Assembly (NCBI RefSeq): GCF_036322705.1
Contig: NZ_AP027270.1
Coordinates: forward strand, 1-64,000
Reading direction: 5' to 3'
Length of the DNA stretch: 64,000 bases
Source: Maricaulis maris
Lineage (GTDB): Bacteria > Pseudomonadota > Alphaproteobacteria > Caulobacterales > Maricaulaceae
Part shown: in pieces, positions 12,306 to 21,581 of the stretch
Position numbering within the stretch: position 1 is the stretch's first letter
Layout: every line of letters starts with the position of its first letter
Position numbers and translations under genes: made by a program
Notes under the pieces: generated by a model
What the model saw: only the letters and a program-made list of their open reading frames with translations
Told to the model about the DNA's origin: nothing
Database searches by the model: none

Positions 12306-12794
12306 TTGTCTGACATTCCCCATTTCGACGGCCGGGCGGCCTTTCTGCTGCGGACACAGAGGTTCATGGACCGCTTGACCGAGCAGCTCGATAGGGCGCT
12401 GGCGGCGCGCGGACTGTCGATCACGGTGCAACAGGCGGGCTGCGTCCAGGCGCTCTTCCACGCCGGGCCGGCCTCGCTGGCTCGGCTTGCCGCCGAACTG
12501 GGCATTTCCCATCAGCTGGTCTCGCACCGGATCAACGGCCTCGTCCGGCTGGGCCATGTCGAAACCTCGCCCGATCCGCAGGATGCCCGCAAGCGCGTCG
12601 TCTCGCTAACCGTGTCCGGACGCGACCAGGCCGAGTGTTTGCAACCATTTCTCGACGGCCTCGATGCCGCCTATGCCGACCTCTTCTCCGAGATTGGCGT
12701 CGATCTCAACACGGCGGTCGAAGCGGCCACCCAAGGCCTGTCAACGCGCCCGGTCCTCGACCGCATGTCCGGCGTGCTGGCCGCGCCCGTCTGA
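12306..12794 (+). CDS. MarR family transcriptional regulator
   Basis: Winged-helix repressor of 162 residues. The recognition region is LARLAAELGISHQLVSHRINGLVRLGHVE (about 59-87), followed by the wing DPQDARKRVVSLTVSG. The start is a TTG at 12306 with AGGAG seven to eight bases upstream; a later ATG would remove helix 1. It is followed 24 bp later by a CPBP protease gene in the same direction and preceded by an operator-like palindrome. Ligand unknown. Confidence 0.85.
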   Translation: MSDIPHFDGRAAFLLRTQRFMDRLTEQLDRALAARGLSITVQQAGCVQALFHAGPASLARLAAELGISHQLVSHRINGLVRLGHVETSPDPQDARKRVVSLTVSGRDQAECLQPFLDGLDAAYADLFSEIGVDLNTAVEAATQGLSTRPVLDRMSGVLAAPV

Positions 12795-12818
12795 TCGCAA
12801 CCCAAGAAAGCGACAATC

Positions 12819-13676
12819 ATGTCCCGCCTGAAACCCTATCTCAATGTCCTGATTGGGCTCGGCCTTGCCATCCTCGCACTCGTGGTCACAGGCGCGGCAG
12901 TGCGGCTGGGTGTCGTGCCGCTGATCGCCCTGACATTCGACCCTAGCGACGAGCATCTTTCCCTGATCCGTCGCGGCCTGATGCTGGTCGCCTTCGTGGT
13001 CGGGTTCTGGGCCTATGTGCGGCTGGCAGAACGTCGGCCCGCGACCGAGCTGGGCTTTGCGCCCAAGACCATTGCGTTCTGGATCGCTGCCGGCGCACTG
13101 ATGATCGGACTGCCGCTGGTCCTGCTCTACCTGACAGGCGCCTATACACTGGTCGCGGTCGCCGGGCCCGGCGGCATGCTCGGCGTCGGCCTTACCATCC
13201 TCGCCGCGGCCATGTTCGAGGAGATCGTCTTCCGGGGTGTCTTGTTTGCCATTGTCTGGCGTCATTTCGGGATCTGGCCGGCGCTCCTGATCCCCAGCCT
13301 GATCTTCTCGGCCCTGCACATCTTCAACGACAATTGGGGTGGCTGGACACCGCTCATCGCCGGTCTCGCCATCGGGATATTCTGGTCACTCGTCTATGTC
13401 CGGACCGGCAATGTCTGGGCGGTCGGCCTCAACCACGCCGCATGGAACTACTCGATCTTCGCCACCGGCCTGCCGCTGACCGGTCAGGAGGACTGGCGCG
13501 CCATGGCGCCGTTGCAGACCGACCTCACCGGTCCGGACTGGCTGACCGGAGGCCTGGCTGGTCCGGAAGACTCCTGGCCGATTGTCGCAATGGTCATCAT
13601 CGTGACCGGCTTCTTCCTGGCGGATTGCTGGCGGCGGGGTGAGCTGAAGCGGCGGCCGACTGAGGATGACGGCTGA
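12819..13676 (+). CDS. CPBP family intramembrane metalloprotease
   Basis: Second CPBP protein of the window, 285 residues with about eight hydrophobic segments. The catalytic motifs are FEEIVFRGVLF, the histidine in FSALHIFNDN, and a third site at VGLNHAAWN. It probably forms an operon with the MarR gene 24 bp upstream, echoing the TetR-CPBP pairing at 4058-5582. Substrate unknown. Confidence 0.85.
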   Translation: MSRLKPYLNVLIGLGLAILALVVTGAAVRLGVVPLIALTFDPSDEHLSLIRRGLMLVAFVVGFWAYVRLAERRPATELGFAPKTIAFWIAAGALMIGLPLVLLYLTGAYTLVAVAGPGGMLGVGLTILAAAMFEEIVFRGVLFAIVWRHFGIWPALLIPSLIFSALHIFNDNWGGWTPLIAGLAIGIFWSLVYVRTGNVWAVGLNHAAWNYSIFATGLPLTGQEDWRAMAPLQTDLTGPDWLTGGLAGPEDSWPIVAMVIIVTGFFLADCWRRGELKRRPTEDDG

Positions 13677-13717
13677 GCGGTTGCCGGTGGGACGCAAAGG
13701 CCGCATCCCTCTGGACT

Positions 13718-16504
13718 TTAGTGAGCCTCACCCCAGGTCATCCCCGCCTTCGCATCGACAACCAGCGGAACGCTCAGTTCCAACGCCGGCGTACAAGCCT
13801 CGCCCATCACCTTTGACGCCAGCCCGATCAAATCGTCAGCCTGGTTCTCCGGCACTTCGAAGACCAGTTCATCGTGGACCTGGAGGAGCATTTTCGCGTC
13901 GAGATTGGCGGCGCGCAGGGCGTCGTCCATGCGGATCATGGCGCGGCGGATGACGTCGGCGGCTGAGCCCTGGATGGGGGCATTGATGGCCTGGCGTTCG
14001 GCGAACATGCGCATGTTCGGGTTCTTGTCGCGAATGCCCGGGAAATGGGCGCGGCGACCGAAGATGGTCTCGACATAGCCGGTCAAGGCGGCTTTGGCCT
14101 TGGTCTCATCCATATAGGCGCGGATGCCGGGGAATTTCTCGAAATAGGCGTCGATGAAGGCCTTGGCCTCTTCCCGCTTGACGCCGATCTGATTGGCGAG
14201 GCCGAAGGCCGAAATGCCGTAGATCACCCCGAAATTGATCGCCTTGGCCTTGCGGCGGACCATCGGATCCATGCCCTCGATCGGCACGCCGAAGACTTCC
14301 GAGGCGGTCATGGCGTGGATGTCGGCGCCCTCGCGGAAGGCCTGTTTCAGGCTCTCGACGCCGGCGATATGGGCCAGCAGGCGCAGCTCGATCTGGGAAT
14401 AGTCGGCGGCGACCAGGACATGACCCGGCTCGGCGATGAAGGCTTCGCGGATCTGACGGCCGGCCTCGGTGCGGATCGGGATATTCTGCAGATTGGGCTC
14501 GGTCGAGGACAGGCGTCCGGTCGTTGTCGCCGCCAGCGAGAAGGAGGTGTGGACCCGCTTGGTGTCACGATTGATGTGGGCGAAGAGGCTGTCGGAATAG
14601 GTCGATTTCAGCTTGGCGTATTGCCGGTACTCCAGCAGCGCGACCGGCAGGGCGTGGCCCTCGGCGGCGAGCTGGTCGAGCACGGCGGCGTCGGTCGACC
14701 AGGCCCCGGTCTTGGTCTTCTTGCCCCCCGGCAGGCCCATTTCGCCGAACAGGATGTCGCCGATCTGCTTGGGCGATGCCACGTTGAAGTCACGACCGGC
14801 GGCCTCATGGGCCTCGGCCTCGGCGGCGGCCATCTTCTGGGCGAAGTCCGAGGACAGGCGGTTCAATTGGTCCGGATCGACCTTGATGCCGACCCGCTCC
14901 ATCTTCGACAGCACATCGGCCATCGGCCGTTCCAGCGTCTCGTAGACGGTCGCCATCTTCTTGGCGACCATGGCCGGTTTGAGGATTTCCCAGAGCCGCA
15001 GGGTGATGTCGGCATCCTCGGCGGCGTATAGCGTCGCCTTGTCGAGCGGCACCTTGTCGAAAGTGATCTGGTTCTTGCCGGTGCCGCAAATCTCCTTGAA
15101 GGGGATGCAGGGATGGCCGAGATGCAGCTCGGCCAGCGCATCCATGCCATGCCCGTGCAGGCCGGCGTCCATGACGTAGGAGATCAGCATGGTGTCGTCA
15201 TAGGGCGCGACATCGATGCCATAGCGCGACAGCACGCCGAGATCATATTTGAAGTTCTGGCCGATCTTGAGGACGGTCAGGTCTTCCAGCAGCGGCTTCA
15301 GCGCTTTCAGGGCCTGATCGATCGGGATCTGCTCGGGCGCGACGCCGGTATCGAACATGTCGCCCGTGCCCTGCGGATCGACATGGGCGAGCGGGATATA
15401 GCAGGCCTCGCCCGGCGCTGTGGCCAGCGAGATACCGACCAGGCCGGACGCCGTCGAAGACAGGGCATCGGTTTCGGTATCGACCGCGATCTGGCCGGCC
15501 TCATGGCATTTGGCGATCCAGCGCTCGAGGTCCGCCAGGGTGGTGACGCACTCATAGGCATCGCGATTGATCGGCGCGGTCGCGTCGCCGGTCTCGTCGG
15601 CCGGCGGTCCGCCCAGCGCCTCCTCGACCTTGCGCGTGAAGGAGCGGAATTCCATCTCGCGCAGGAAGGGCACGAGCACGTCCGGATCCGGCTCGGACAG
15701 GCCGAAGGCTTCGAGCTTCTCCGGCATCGGCGCGTCGAGCCGCAGCGTCACCAGGTCGCGCGAGATGCGGGCGTCCTCGGCATGGGCCAGCAGTTTCTCG
15801 CGGCGGCCCTTCTGCTTGATCTCGCCGGCCCGTTCCAGCAGCGTGTCGAGATCGCCGTATTCATTGATCAACAGGGCCGCGGTCTTGATCCCGATCCCCG
15901 GCACGCCGGGCACATTGTCGACGCTGTCGCCGGCCAGCGACTGGATATCGATCACCTTGTCCGGCCCGACCCCGAACTTTTCCATCACTTCGGGCGCCTG
16001 GATGCGCTTGTTCTTCATGGCGTCGAACATGGAGACCTTGTCGGTCACCAATTGCATCAGATCCTTGTCCGAGGAGACGATGGTGACATCCGCGCCCAGC
16101 GCCTCGGCCTGGCGGGCATAGGTGGCGATAATGTCGTCGGCCTCGAAATTCTCCAGCTCGATACACGGCGTGCCGAAGGCCCGCGTGGCGTCGCGGATGA
16201 TGGAGAATTGCGGCACCAGGTCTTCCGGCGCCGGCGGCCGGTGCGCCTTGTACTGGTCATAGAGCTCATTGCGGAAGGTCTTGCCGGAATGATCGAAGAT
16301 CACCGCCAGGTGCGAGGGCTGGTCCTCGCCCTTCAGATCTTCCAGCAGTTTCCACAACATGTTGCAAAAGCCCTGCACCGCCCCGACCGGCGTCCCGTCG
16401 GTCCGGGTCAGGGGCGGCAACGCATGATAGGCCCGGAAAATATAGCCCGAGCCGTCGATCAGATAGACGTGGCTGGTCTCGTCGACGGGTTTGGTCGTGG
16501 CCAT
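13718..16504 (-). CDS. polA: DNA polymerase I
   Basis: Repair and Okazaki-processing polymerase, 928 residues. All three domains are present: the 5'-3' exonuclease (FDHSGKTFRNELYDQYKAHR and the H3TH region GVPGIGIKTAALLI), the 3'-5' proofreading domain with an intact DTETDAL motif, and the polymerase domain (motif A VAADYSQIELRLLAHIAG, motif B RRKAKAINFGVIYG, motif C LQVHDELVFEVP). The ATG at 16504 is followed by a short variable leader before HVYLIDGSGYIFRAYHAL. Confidence 0.97.
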   Translation of the reverse strand: MATTKPVDETSHVYLIDGSGYIFRAYHALPPLTRTDGTPVGAVQGFCNMLWKLLEDLKGEDQPSHLAVIFDHSGKTFRNELYDQYKAHRPPAPEDLVPQFSIIRDATRAFGTPCIELENFEADDIIATYARQAEALGADVTIVSSDKDLMQLVTDKVSMFDAMKNKRIQAPEVMEKFGVGPDKVIDIQSLAGDSVDNVPGVPGIGIKTAALLINEYGDLDTLLERAGEIKQKGRREKLLAHAEDARISRDLVTLRLDAPMPEKLEAFGLSEPDPDVLVPFLREMEFRSFTRKVEEALGGPPADETGDATAPINRDAYECVTTLADLERWIAKCHEAGQIAVDTETDALSSTASGLVGISLATAPGEACYIPLAHVDPQGTGDMFDTGVAPEQIPIDQALKALKPLLEDLTVLKIGQNFKYDLGVLSRYGIDVAPYDDTMLISYVMDAGLHGHGMDALAELHLGHPCIPFKEICGTGKNQITFDKVPLDKATLYAAEDADITLRLWEILKPAMVAKKMATVYETLERPMADVLSKMERVGIKVDPDQLNRLSSDFAQKMAAAEAEAHEAAGRDFNVASPKQIGDILFGEMGLPGGKKTKTGAWSTDAAVLDQLAAEGHALPVALLEYRQYAKLKSTYSDSLFAHINRDTKRVHTSFSLAATTTGRLSSTEPNLQNIPIRTEAGRQIREAFIAEPGHVLVAADYSQIELRLLAHIAGVESLKQAFREGADIHAMTASEVFGVPIEGMDPMVRRKAKAINFGVIYGISAFGLANQIGVKREEAKAFIDAYFEKFPGIRAYMDETKAKAALTGYVETIFGRRAHFPGIRDKNPNMRMFAERQAINAPIQGSAADVIRRAMIRMDDALRAANLDAKMLLQVHDELVFEVPENQADDLIGLASKVMGEACTPALELSVPLVVDAKAGMTWGEAH

Positions 16505-17289
16505 GGGCTGTGTCTCCGGGCGGTCTGTCAGGCAGGCAAATCAGTTGCGGCGGAGACTAGCGCGGCGATGCGCCGGGGTCATGGGGGGAGTGCGGTGAGG
16601 ATTGGATGGGGCGAGGCCTCAGCGCGCGTCCCATCACCCATGCGCATTTTCCCGGAGGCGCGGATCGCCATCCGGGACCGACAGGAGCCTCATCGTTGGC
16701 GGGCAGGCCAGTCGGTCCCGGTGCTCCACCCCGCTCTTGCGGGGCTGCGGCCGGGAAAAATGTGATGGGTTCTGACACGGTTTTGTGCCTTTATTCCCGC
16801 CTTGCCCCACTTTCCTTCTCCCTTGGGAGAAGGTGCGCGCAGCGCGGATGAGGGGGATTCTTCCTGCTGGAACCGGGATTTATCCCTCACCCTGACTCTC
16901 TCCCAAGGGAGAGGGAAAGCGTCTTGAACCCAAAAACTTATCCGCCCCCCGTTGGCGCCATTGCATAATCCTCCCGTTCCCAAGCCATCTTGAGGCCCGG
17001 ACCGGTTATCCGGGGGTTTGGGGATAGCGGAGCGCATCCGGTTTGGTGGAGTTGACCACCGCCAGACCCGGTGCGGCCATCGGCAGGACTCGCGGCACAA
17101 CGATTGACCGCCCTGATCCTGCTGATTTCGATTCGGGGGCTGGAAGGCAACCCGGGAAATCTCCGCGTGCGGGATGCTTGTCTGGGCTACCGTTATTAAA
17201 TCAGCGCTTTATCGGCTCCGGCCGGTATCCCGCACACCCTCTTTGCCCAAAACGCCAGGCGGTCACGCCGTGGCGCCTTTCGGCCTGTG
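16505..17289. other. 785-bp gene-free stretch between polA and the SLC13 gene
   Basis: No frame here looks like a protein: the open frames are low-complexity shadows with no recognisable family or ribosome-binding site. It contains the palindromic repeat at 16811-16920, and presumably the polA promoter near 16505-16600. I looked for 6S RNA, SRP RNA, RNase P and tmRNA hallmarks in the right half and found none. Confidence 0.5.
16811..16920. repeat. REP-like double-hairpin intergenic repeat
   Basis: Two palindromes, CCTTCTCCCTTGGGAGAAGG (16814-16833) and CTCTCCCAAGGGAGAG (16898-16913), bracket a GATGAGGG / CCCTCACCC core. The element as a whole is thus an imperfect inverted repeat of about 110 bp. 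Repeats of this sequence type are widespread between genes of proteobacteria. Copy number elsewhere in this genome cannot be seen here. Confidence 0.65.
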
Positions 17290-18849
17290 TCAGCCCAGCA
17301 GGACAGACAGGGCAACGATGATGGCGATGGCCGCGAAATTGATGCGGACGCCGGCTTTCATCATCTGCAGCTGCGTCACCGCCCCGGAGGCATAGACGAT
17401 GGCATTGGGTGCCGTGGCGACGGGCAGCATGAAGGCGGTCGAGGCGGCGATCGCGACCGGAACCACGAGGTCCTGCGGAGGTACGCCGGCTTCGAGCGCG
17501 ATCACGCCGAGAACGGGCAGGAAGGCGGTGGTGGTGGCGACATTCGAGGTCAGCTCGGTCAGGAAGACGACGGTGGCGACAAAGATCAACAGCAGGACGG
17601 GGATCGGCATGTCGGCGAGGAAGCCGAGTTGCCCGCCCAGCCAGTCGGCCAGCCCGGTCGAGGACAGGGCTTCCGCCAGCGACAGGCCGCCGCCGAACAG
17701 GATGATGACATTCCAGGGCAGGCGGGCCAGGCCCTCCCAGTTCATCAGCATTTCGCCCTGGCGGGTCCCGCGATCACCGGCCGGGACGAGGAAGGTGGCG
17801 AGCGCGCCGAGGACCGCGATCTGGGTATTGCCAAGGGCCAGGGTGATCGGCAGGTCGAGCGTGGTTCCGAGCCAGGCGAGCAGGGGGTTCCAGCCCCATT
17901 CGGTGCCCGGCTGGCCGATCAGTTCGCCAGGCAGGACCCGGCCCATCCACAACAGGGCGACGGTGCCGAACAGCAGGGCGACACGCCATTCCGGCCGCGT
18001 CATCCGTCCGAGCTTGACGAGCTCGCGATGCACCAGTTCCCGGGCCGCCTGGCTGTCGCCGCCGCCGTCCAGCCTGAAGGCGAGGCGGGTCAGGATGAAC
18101 CAGGCGACGGGGATCAGGATCGCCACGATGGGCAGACCGATCCCCATCCAGCTGGCAAAGTCGATCGCGATGTCGAACTCGTTTTGCAGATAGCCGATAC
18201 CGATCAGATTGGTCGGGGTGCCGACCGGGGTCGCCATGCCGCCGATCGAGGCTGCATAGGCGACGCCGAGGGCCAGTGCCGGGGCGAAGAATCTCGACGA
18301 TGCGCCTTCGCGCTCGACTTCCTGGGCCACCCGCAGCGCGATCGGGATCATCATCAACGTGGTCGCCGTATTGGAAATCCACATCGACAGGATGGCCGAG
18401 GCCAGCATGAAGCCGAGAATGAGGGCCGCCGGGCGTCCGCCGAACCCGCTGACGATATTGAGCGCGATCCGGGTGTGCAGGTTCCAGCGCTCGATCGACA
18501 GGGCGACGATGAAGCCGCCCAGCAGCAGCATCACGATCGGGCTGGCATAGGGGCTGGTCGCGGCGCCGGTCGAGGTGATGCCGAAGAGCGGGAAGAGCGC
18601 CATCGGGATCAGCGCCGTGGCGGCAATCGGGATGGCTTCGGTCGCCCACCAGGCGGCCATCAGCAGGGCCAGCGAGGCCAGCATCCAGGCTTCCCGGCTC
18701 AGCCCCTCGGGCAGCGGTACAAACTGCAGGCCGATGGCCAGAGCCAGACCGGTCAGCAGGCCGATGATCTGGGACGGAGACTTGCCGCCGCCGGCGGGCG
18801 GGGTCGCGGTGTCTGGCGCGTTTGTGTCTGGCACTTCAGTGTCTGGCAC
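17290..18849 (-). CDS. SLC13/DASS family sodium-coupled anion transporter
   Basis: Membrane transporter of 519 residues with about 11-12 helices, of the divalent anion:sodium symporter family (dicarboxylates, sulfate). Two hairpin signature motifs are visible, WISNTATTLMMIP and LTSNVATTTAFLPV, equivalent to the substrate-binding SNT motifs of VcINDY; the second reads SNV. A Thr/Pro-rich N-terminal tail (about 25 residues) precedes the first helix. Substrate not resolved. Confidence 0.87.
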   Translation of the reverse strand: MPDTEVPDTNAPDTATPPAGGGKSPSQIIGLLTGLALAIGLQFVPLPEGLSREAWMLASLALLMAAWWATEAIPIAATALIPMALFPLFGITSTGAATSPYASPIVMLLLGGFIVALSIERWNLHTRIALNIVSGFGGRPAALILGFMLASAILSMWISNTATTLMMIPIALRVAQEVEREGASSRFFAPALALGVAYAASIGGMATPVGTPTNLIGIGYLQNEFDIAIDFASWMGIGLPIVAILIPVAWFILTRLAFRLDGGGDSQAARELVHRELVKLGRMTRPEWRVALLFGTVALLWMGRVLPGELIGQPGTEWGWNPLLAWLGTTLDLPITLALGNTQIAVLGALATFLVPAGDRGTRQGEMLMNWEGLARLPWNVIILFGGGLSLAEALSSTGLADWLGGQLGFLADMPIPVLLLIFVATVVFLTELTSNVATTTAFLPVLGVIALEAGVPPQDLVVPVAIAASTAFMLPVATAPNAIVYASGAVTQLQMMKAGVRINFAAIAIIVALSVLLG

Positions 18850-18904
18850 AGAACGCCTCCCCAGCCGTCTGTTCGGGACCCGAGGGTCAGTCAGGCGGGT
18901 GGTG

Positions 18905-19102
18905 TCAGGCGTTCGGGTCTTCCGACGAGCCGGACTTCACGAAGCGGCGGTCGCAATAGGGGCATTCCACGAAATCATCCTGGCCCATTTCCAGATAGAC
19001 GCGGGGATGGCCGAGCGCTCCGCCACCGCCATCGCAGGCCATGCGGTGCTGGTCGGTGACAATGATTTCGGACGGCGGAATGGTGTTGGCAGCATCGGCC
19101 AT
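18905..19102 (-). CDS. zinc-finger domain protein (CHCC type)
   Basis: Small protein of 65 residues with the CHCC zinc-binding pattern of NDUFS6-like bacterial proteins: Cys in RMACDGGGG, His in LGHPRVYL, and CPYC near the C-terminus. The start at 19102 (MADAANTIPPSE) is chosen because the longer frame to 19174 is not conserved in style and has no clear ribosome-binding site. Relatives are linked to complex I, but no complex I genes are nearby. Confidence 0.78.
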   Translation of the reverse strand: MADAANTIPPSEIIVTDQHRMACDGGGGALGHPRVYLEMGQDDFVECPYCDRRFVKSGSSEDPNA

Positions 19103-19193
19103 GGACAAGCCCTCATGGACAGGACGAAAGACGGTCCCTAGGTATGGCACCTTATTATGGCCTTTGGCCCTCATCCGTCAATTCCGAGGCGAC

Positions 19194-20156
19194 ATGTCCG
19201 ACAGCTCCGATCTCCCCGATTTCGCCCTCGAAGCCACCGGTCTGAAGAAGACCTATCGCGGCTCCAAGCTCGCCGCGCCGAAGGAGGCGCTCAAGGGCGT
19301 CGACCTGAAAGTGCCACGCGGTTCGATCTTCGGCCTGCTGGGGCCGAACGGGGCGGGCAAGTCGACCTTCATCAATATCTTCGCCGGCCTGGTGAAGAAG
19401 ACCGGCGGCACCGCGAAGACCTGGGGCATCGACATCGATCAGGACAGCCGGGCCGCACGGGCGGCGATCGGGGTCGTGCCGCAGGAAATCAACATGGACG
19501 TCTTCTTCACGCCGCATGAGACGCTGGAGCTGATGGCCGGTTTCTATGGCGTGCGCAAGGCCGAGCGGCGAACCGATGAATTGCTCGAGGCGGTTGGCCT
19601 CAGCGACAAGCGCGACGCCTATGTCCGCCAGCTCTCGGGCGGCATGAAACGGCGGCTGCTGGTCGCCAAGGCCATGGTTCATACCCCGCCCGTCCTGGTC
19701 CTCGACGAACCGACTGCCGGGGTCGATATCGAGCTGCGGCGTCAGCTCTGGGATTATGTTCGTGAGCTGCATGCCCGCGGCACCACGATCGTGCTGACGA
19801 CGCATTACCTGGAGGAGGCGCAGGAGCTGTGCGACCAGATCGCCATCATCGATCATGGCCAGGTGATTGCCTGCGAGCCGACTGAAACCCTGCTCAAGCG
19901 GATGGACGGGAAGACGCTGGTGATCGAACCGGCCGAGCCGCTCACCGAGGTCCCCGCCGAGCTGGCCGAATACGACGCCGAGATCCGGTCCGACGGGGCG
20001 CTGGCGATCACCTACCGTCATGGTCAGCAATCGGTGGCCGGGATGATCGAGAAATTCAACGCGGCCGGCGGCCGGATCGCAGATCTGCGCACCGAGGAAG
20101 CCGATCTCGAGGACGTCTTCCTGGCGCTCACCTATAACCGTCAGGATGCGTCATGA
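19194..20156 (+). CDS. ABC-2 type transporter ATP-binding protein
   Basis: Cytoplasmic ATPase of 320 residues. It has Walker A GPNGAGKST, Q-loop VVPQE, signature LSGGMKRRL, Walker B VLVLDEPTAGVD and the switch H in TTHYLEEA, plus a C-terminal extension typical of drug/polysaccharide exporters. The start at 19194 gives MSDSSDLPDF; the frame extends to 19041 without support. The membrane permease that normally follows is missing: the next gene is an unrelated small membrane protein. Confidence 0.9.
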   Translation: MSDSSDLPDFALEATGLKKTYRGSKLAAPKEALKGVDLKVPRGSIFGLLGPNGAGKSTFINIFAGLVKKTGGTAKTWGIDIDQDSRAARAAIGVVPQEINMDVFFTPHETLELMAGFYGVRKAERRTDELLEAVGLSDKRDAYVRQLSGGMKRRLLVAKAMVHTPPVLVLDEPTAGVDIELRRQLWDYVRELHARGTTIVLTTHYLEEAQELCDQIAIIDHGQVIACEPTETLLKRMDGKTLVIEPAEPLTEVPAELAEYDAEIRSDGALAITYRHGQQSVAGMIEKFNAAGGRIADLRTEEADLEDVFLALTYNRQDAS

Positions 20157-20282
20157 CCGCCGGCCTGTCAGCCGGGACGGCTGGATCGTCTGTCCCCGGT
20201 CTCCTGCCCCTTTTTGGGCATGATTGGCGGGCATTCTGAGGTCGGCCAAAGGAGGGCCGATTGCCGAACACGGGAGGCTGAC

Positions 20283-20657
20283 ATGTCGATGCGTTCTATC
20301 CGGAAGTTTTTCGCCATCACGGTGAGCGCGCCGCTCTTTGTCGCCCTGGCCTGGTTCTTCGGCATCTTCCTGCAGCCGCAAGGCGAGCTGGGCGCCGGTT
20401 TCTCCCTTGTCCTTATCCTGCTCAGTGCGGGGGCTGCGATCTGGCTGTTCGGCTGGATCATGCGACCCGGCCCCAAGGCCCGCTTCCGCAATCGCGGGGT
20501 TGATGGCTTTGATCGCGACTGGGGTGTCGGCCTGACCGGCTATTCCCAGCACAAGGGGGATCGCCGTCGCCGTGATGACACGGATGGTGATGACCTTGGC
20601 GGTCGTCGGAATTCCAACGACATGGATGATGATGTCGGTGATATCGATCCCGGCTGA
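20283..20657 (+). CDS. small membrane protein of unknown function
   Basis: Not recognised. It is 124 residues: a basic N-terminus (MSMRSIRKFF), two hydrophobic segments (about 11-30 and 38-58), then a hydrophilic tail ending in a very acidic Asp-rich stretch. GGGAGG lies directly before the ATG, which decides the start. A terminator follows at 20683-20721. It stands alone between the ABC ATPase gene and the sdpR-type gene. Confidence 0.65.
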   Translation: MSMRSIRKFFAITVSAPLFVALAWFFGIFLQPQGELGAGFSLVLILLSAGAAIWLFGWIMRPGPKARFRNRGVDGFDRDWGVGLTGYSQHKGDRRRRDDTDGDDLGGRRNSNDMDDDVGDIDPG

Positions 20658-20682
20658 CGGCCCCTTTCACAGATCCGAACCG

Positions 20683-20721
20683 CGCCCCGGATAGCGCTCC
20701 AGCGAGCGTCCGGGGCGTTTT
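20683..20721 (+). terminator. rho-independent terminator
   Basis: The arms CGCCCCGGA (20683-20691) and TCCGGGGCG (20709-20717) flank a 17-nt interior that can itself fold, followed by TTTT. It closes the small membrane protein gene. Confidence 0.8.
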
Positions 20722-20745
20722 CTGTCGGGTTGGATTTGACATCAA

Positions 20746-20761
20746 TTAGATAATTAGCTAA
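20746..20761. promoter_or_regulatory. ArsR/SdpR-type operator palindrome
   Basis: TTAGATAATTAGCTAA is symmetric in 14 of 16 bases and ends 10 bases before the ATG of the ArsR-type repressor gene, in an AT-rich island. It overlaps the expected promoter and ribosome-binding region, which fits autorepression. Inferred from position and symmetry. Confidence 0.5.
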
Positions 20762-20771
20762 ATGTCGCTTC

Positions 20772-21077
20772 ATGAGTGATGTTTTCAAAGCCCTGTCCGA
20801 CCCGACCCGCCGGGAAGTCCTGCACATGCTGAAAGCCGGGCCACTGTCCGCTGGCGATCTTGCCGCGGCCTTTCCGGTCTCGCGGCCGACCATGTCCGCC
20901 CATTTCAACGTGCTCAGGGCGGCCGGCCTCGTCTCGACCGAAAAGGCCGGGAAATCGGTCATCTACCATCTCAATGTCTCGGTGCTGGAAGAGGCGCTGC
21001 TTGGTTTCGCCGGAGCCTTCGGGCTCGGCGCTCGCCCTGCCGCCAAGGGGCCGACAGAAGAAAAGGAATTGCCATGA
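20772..21077 (+). CDS. ArsR/SdpR-family autorepressor
   Basis: Winged-helix repressor of 101 residues. The N-terminus MSDVFKALSDPTRREVLHMLK and the recognition helix region VSRPTMSAHFNVLRAAGLV are typical of SdpR-like members. No metal-binding Cys cluster is seen, so it is unlikely to be an arsenic or zinc sensor. The stop overlaps the start of a membrane protein gene, an arrangement like the sdpR-sdpI immunity pair of Bacillus. Confidence 0.85.
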   Translation: MSDVFKALSDPTRREVLHMLKAGPLSAGDLAAAFPVSRPTMSAHFNVLRAAGLVSTEKAGKSVIYHLNVSVLEEALLGFAGAFGLGARPAAKGPTEEKELP

Positions 21078-21484
21078 TCACCCGCTCCCTCAAGGGCTCG
21101 ATCGCCCTCGCCGCCGTCCTCCTGATCACCGCCTACGGACTGTCACTGCTGGCTGATTTCAACTGGGTCGGTCCGGACATGCCGGACCGCGTTGTCCAGG
21201 TCATGATCGGTCTGATCCTGGTGCTGTTCGGCAATGCCACCGGCAAGCGCCCGTCCGAGGCCGATCCGGCCCGCGACGGAAAACCGGCCCTGATGGCGGC
21301 CCGCCGCTTCTTTGGCCTGGCACTCGTCATGGGCGGTCTTGTCCATGCCGGCGCCTGGCTCCTGGCGCCGCTGGAGCTGGCGAACACGCTCTCCATGGTC
21401 GCGGTCATGGTGGCGGTCGCCGCCGGATTGGCCCGTGTTGCCTACGCCGTCGTGGTTCAGCGCGAAACGCCGGACCAGGGCTGA
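21074..21484 (+). CDS. four-helix membrane protein paired with the ArsR repressor
   Basis: 136 residues with four hydrophobic segments. A cytoplasmic loop FGNATGKRPSEADPAR lies between helices 2 and 3. By position it resembles SdpI-type immunity or signal proteins that inactivate their SdpR partner, but I do not see enough sequence similarity to assign that family. It is translated from an ATG overlapping the repressor stop. Confidence 0.65.
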   Translation: MITRSLKGSIALAAVLLITAYGLSLLADFNWVGPDMPDRVVQVMIGLILVLFGNATGKRPSEADPARDGKPALMAARRFFGLALVMGGLVHAGAWLLAPLELANTLSMVAVMVAVAAGLARVAYAVVVQRETPDQG

Positions 21485-21581
21485 GCTGTCAGGGCTCCGG
21501 CGGCGGGCGTCCGTCGCTGAACACCAGGCGTACAGCCGCGTTGCGCGGACCTGCGGCATCGGCTATGGGTTCGCGTTCAAC

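Noticed and set aside
16920-17289. 6S, SRP, RNase P or tmRNA gene in the gap after polA
   Set aside because: None of the conserved cores of these RNAs could be found; the region is GC-rich with only weak local hairpins.
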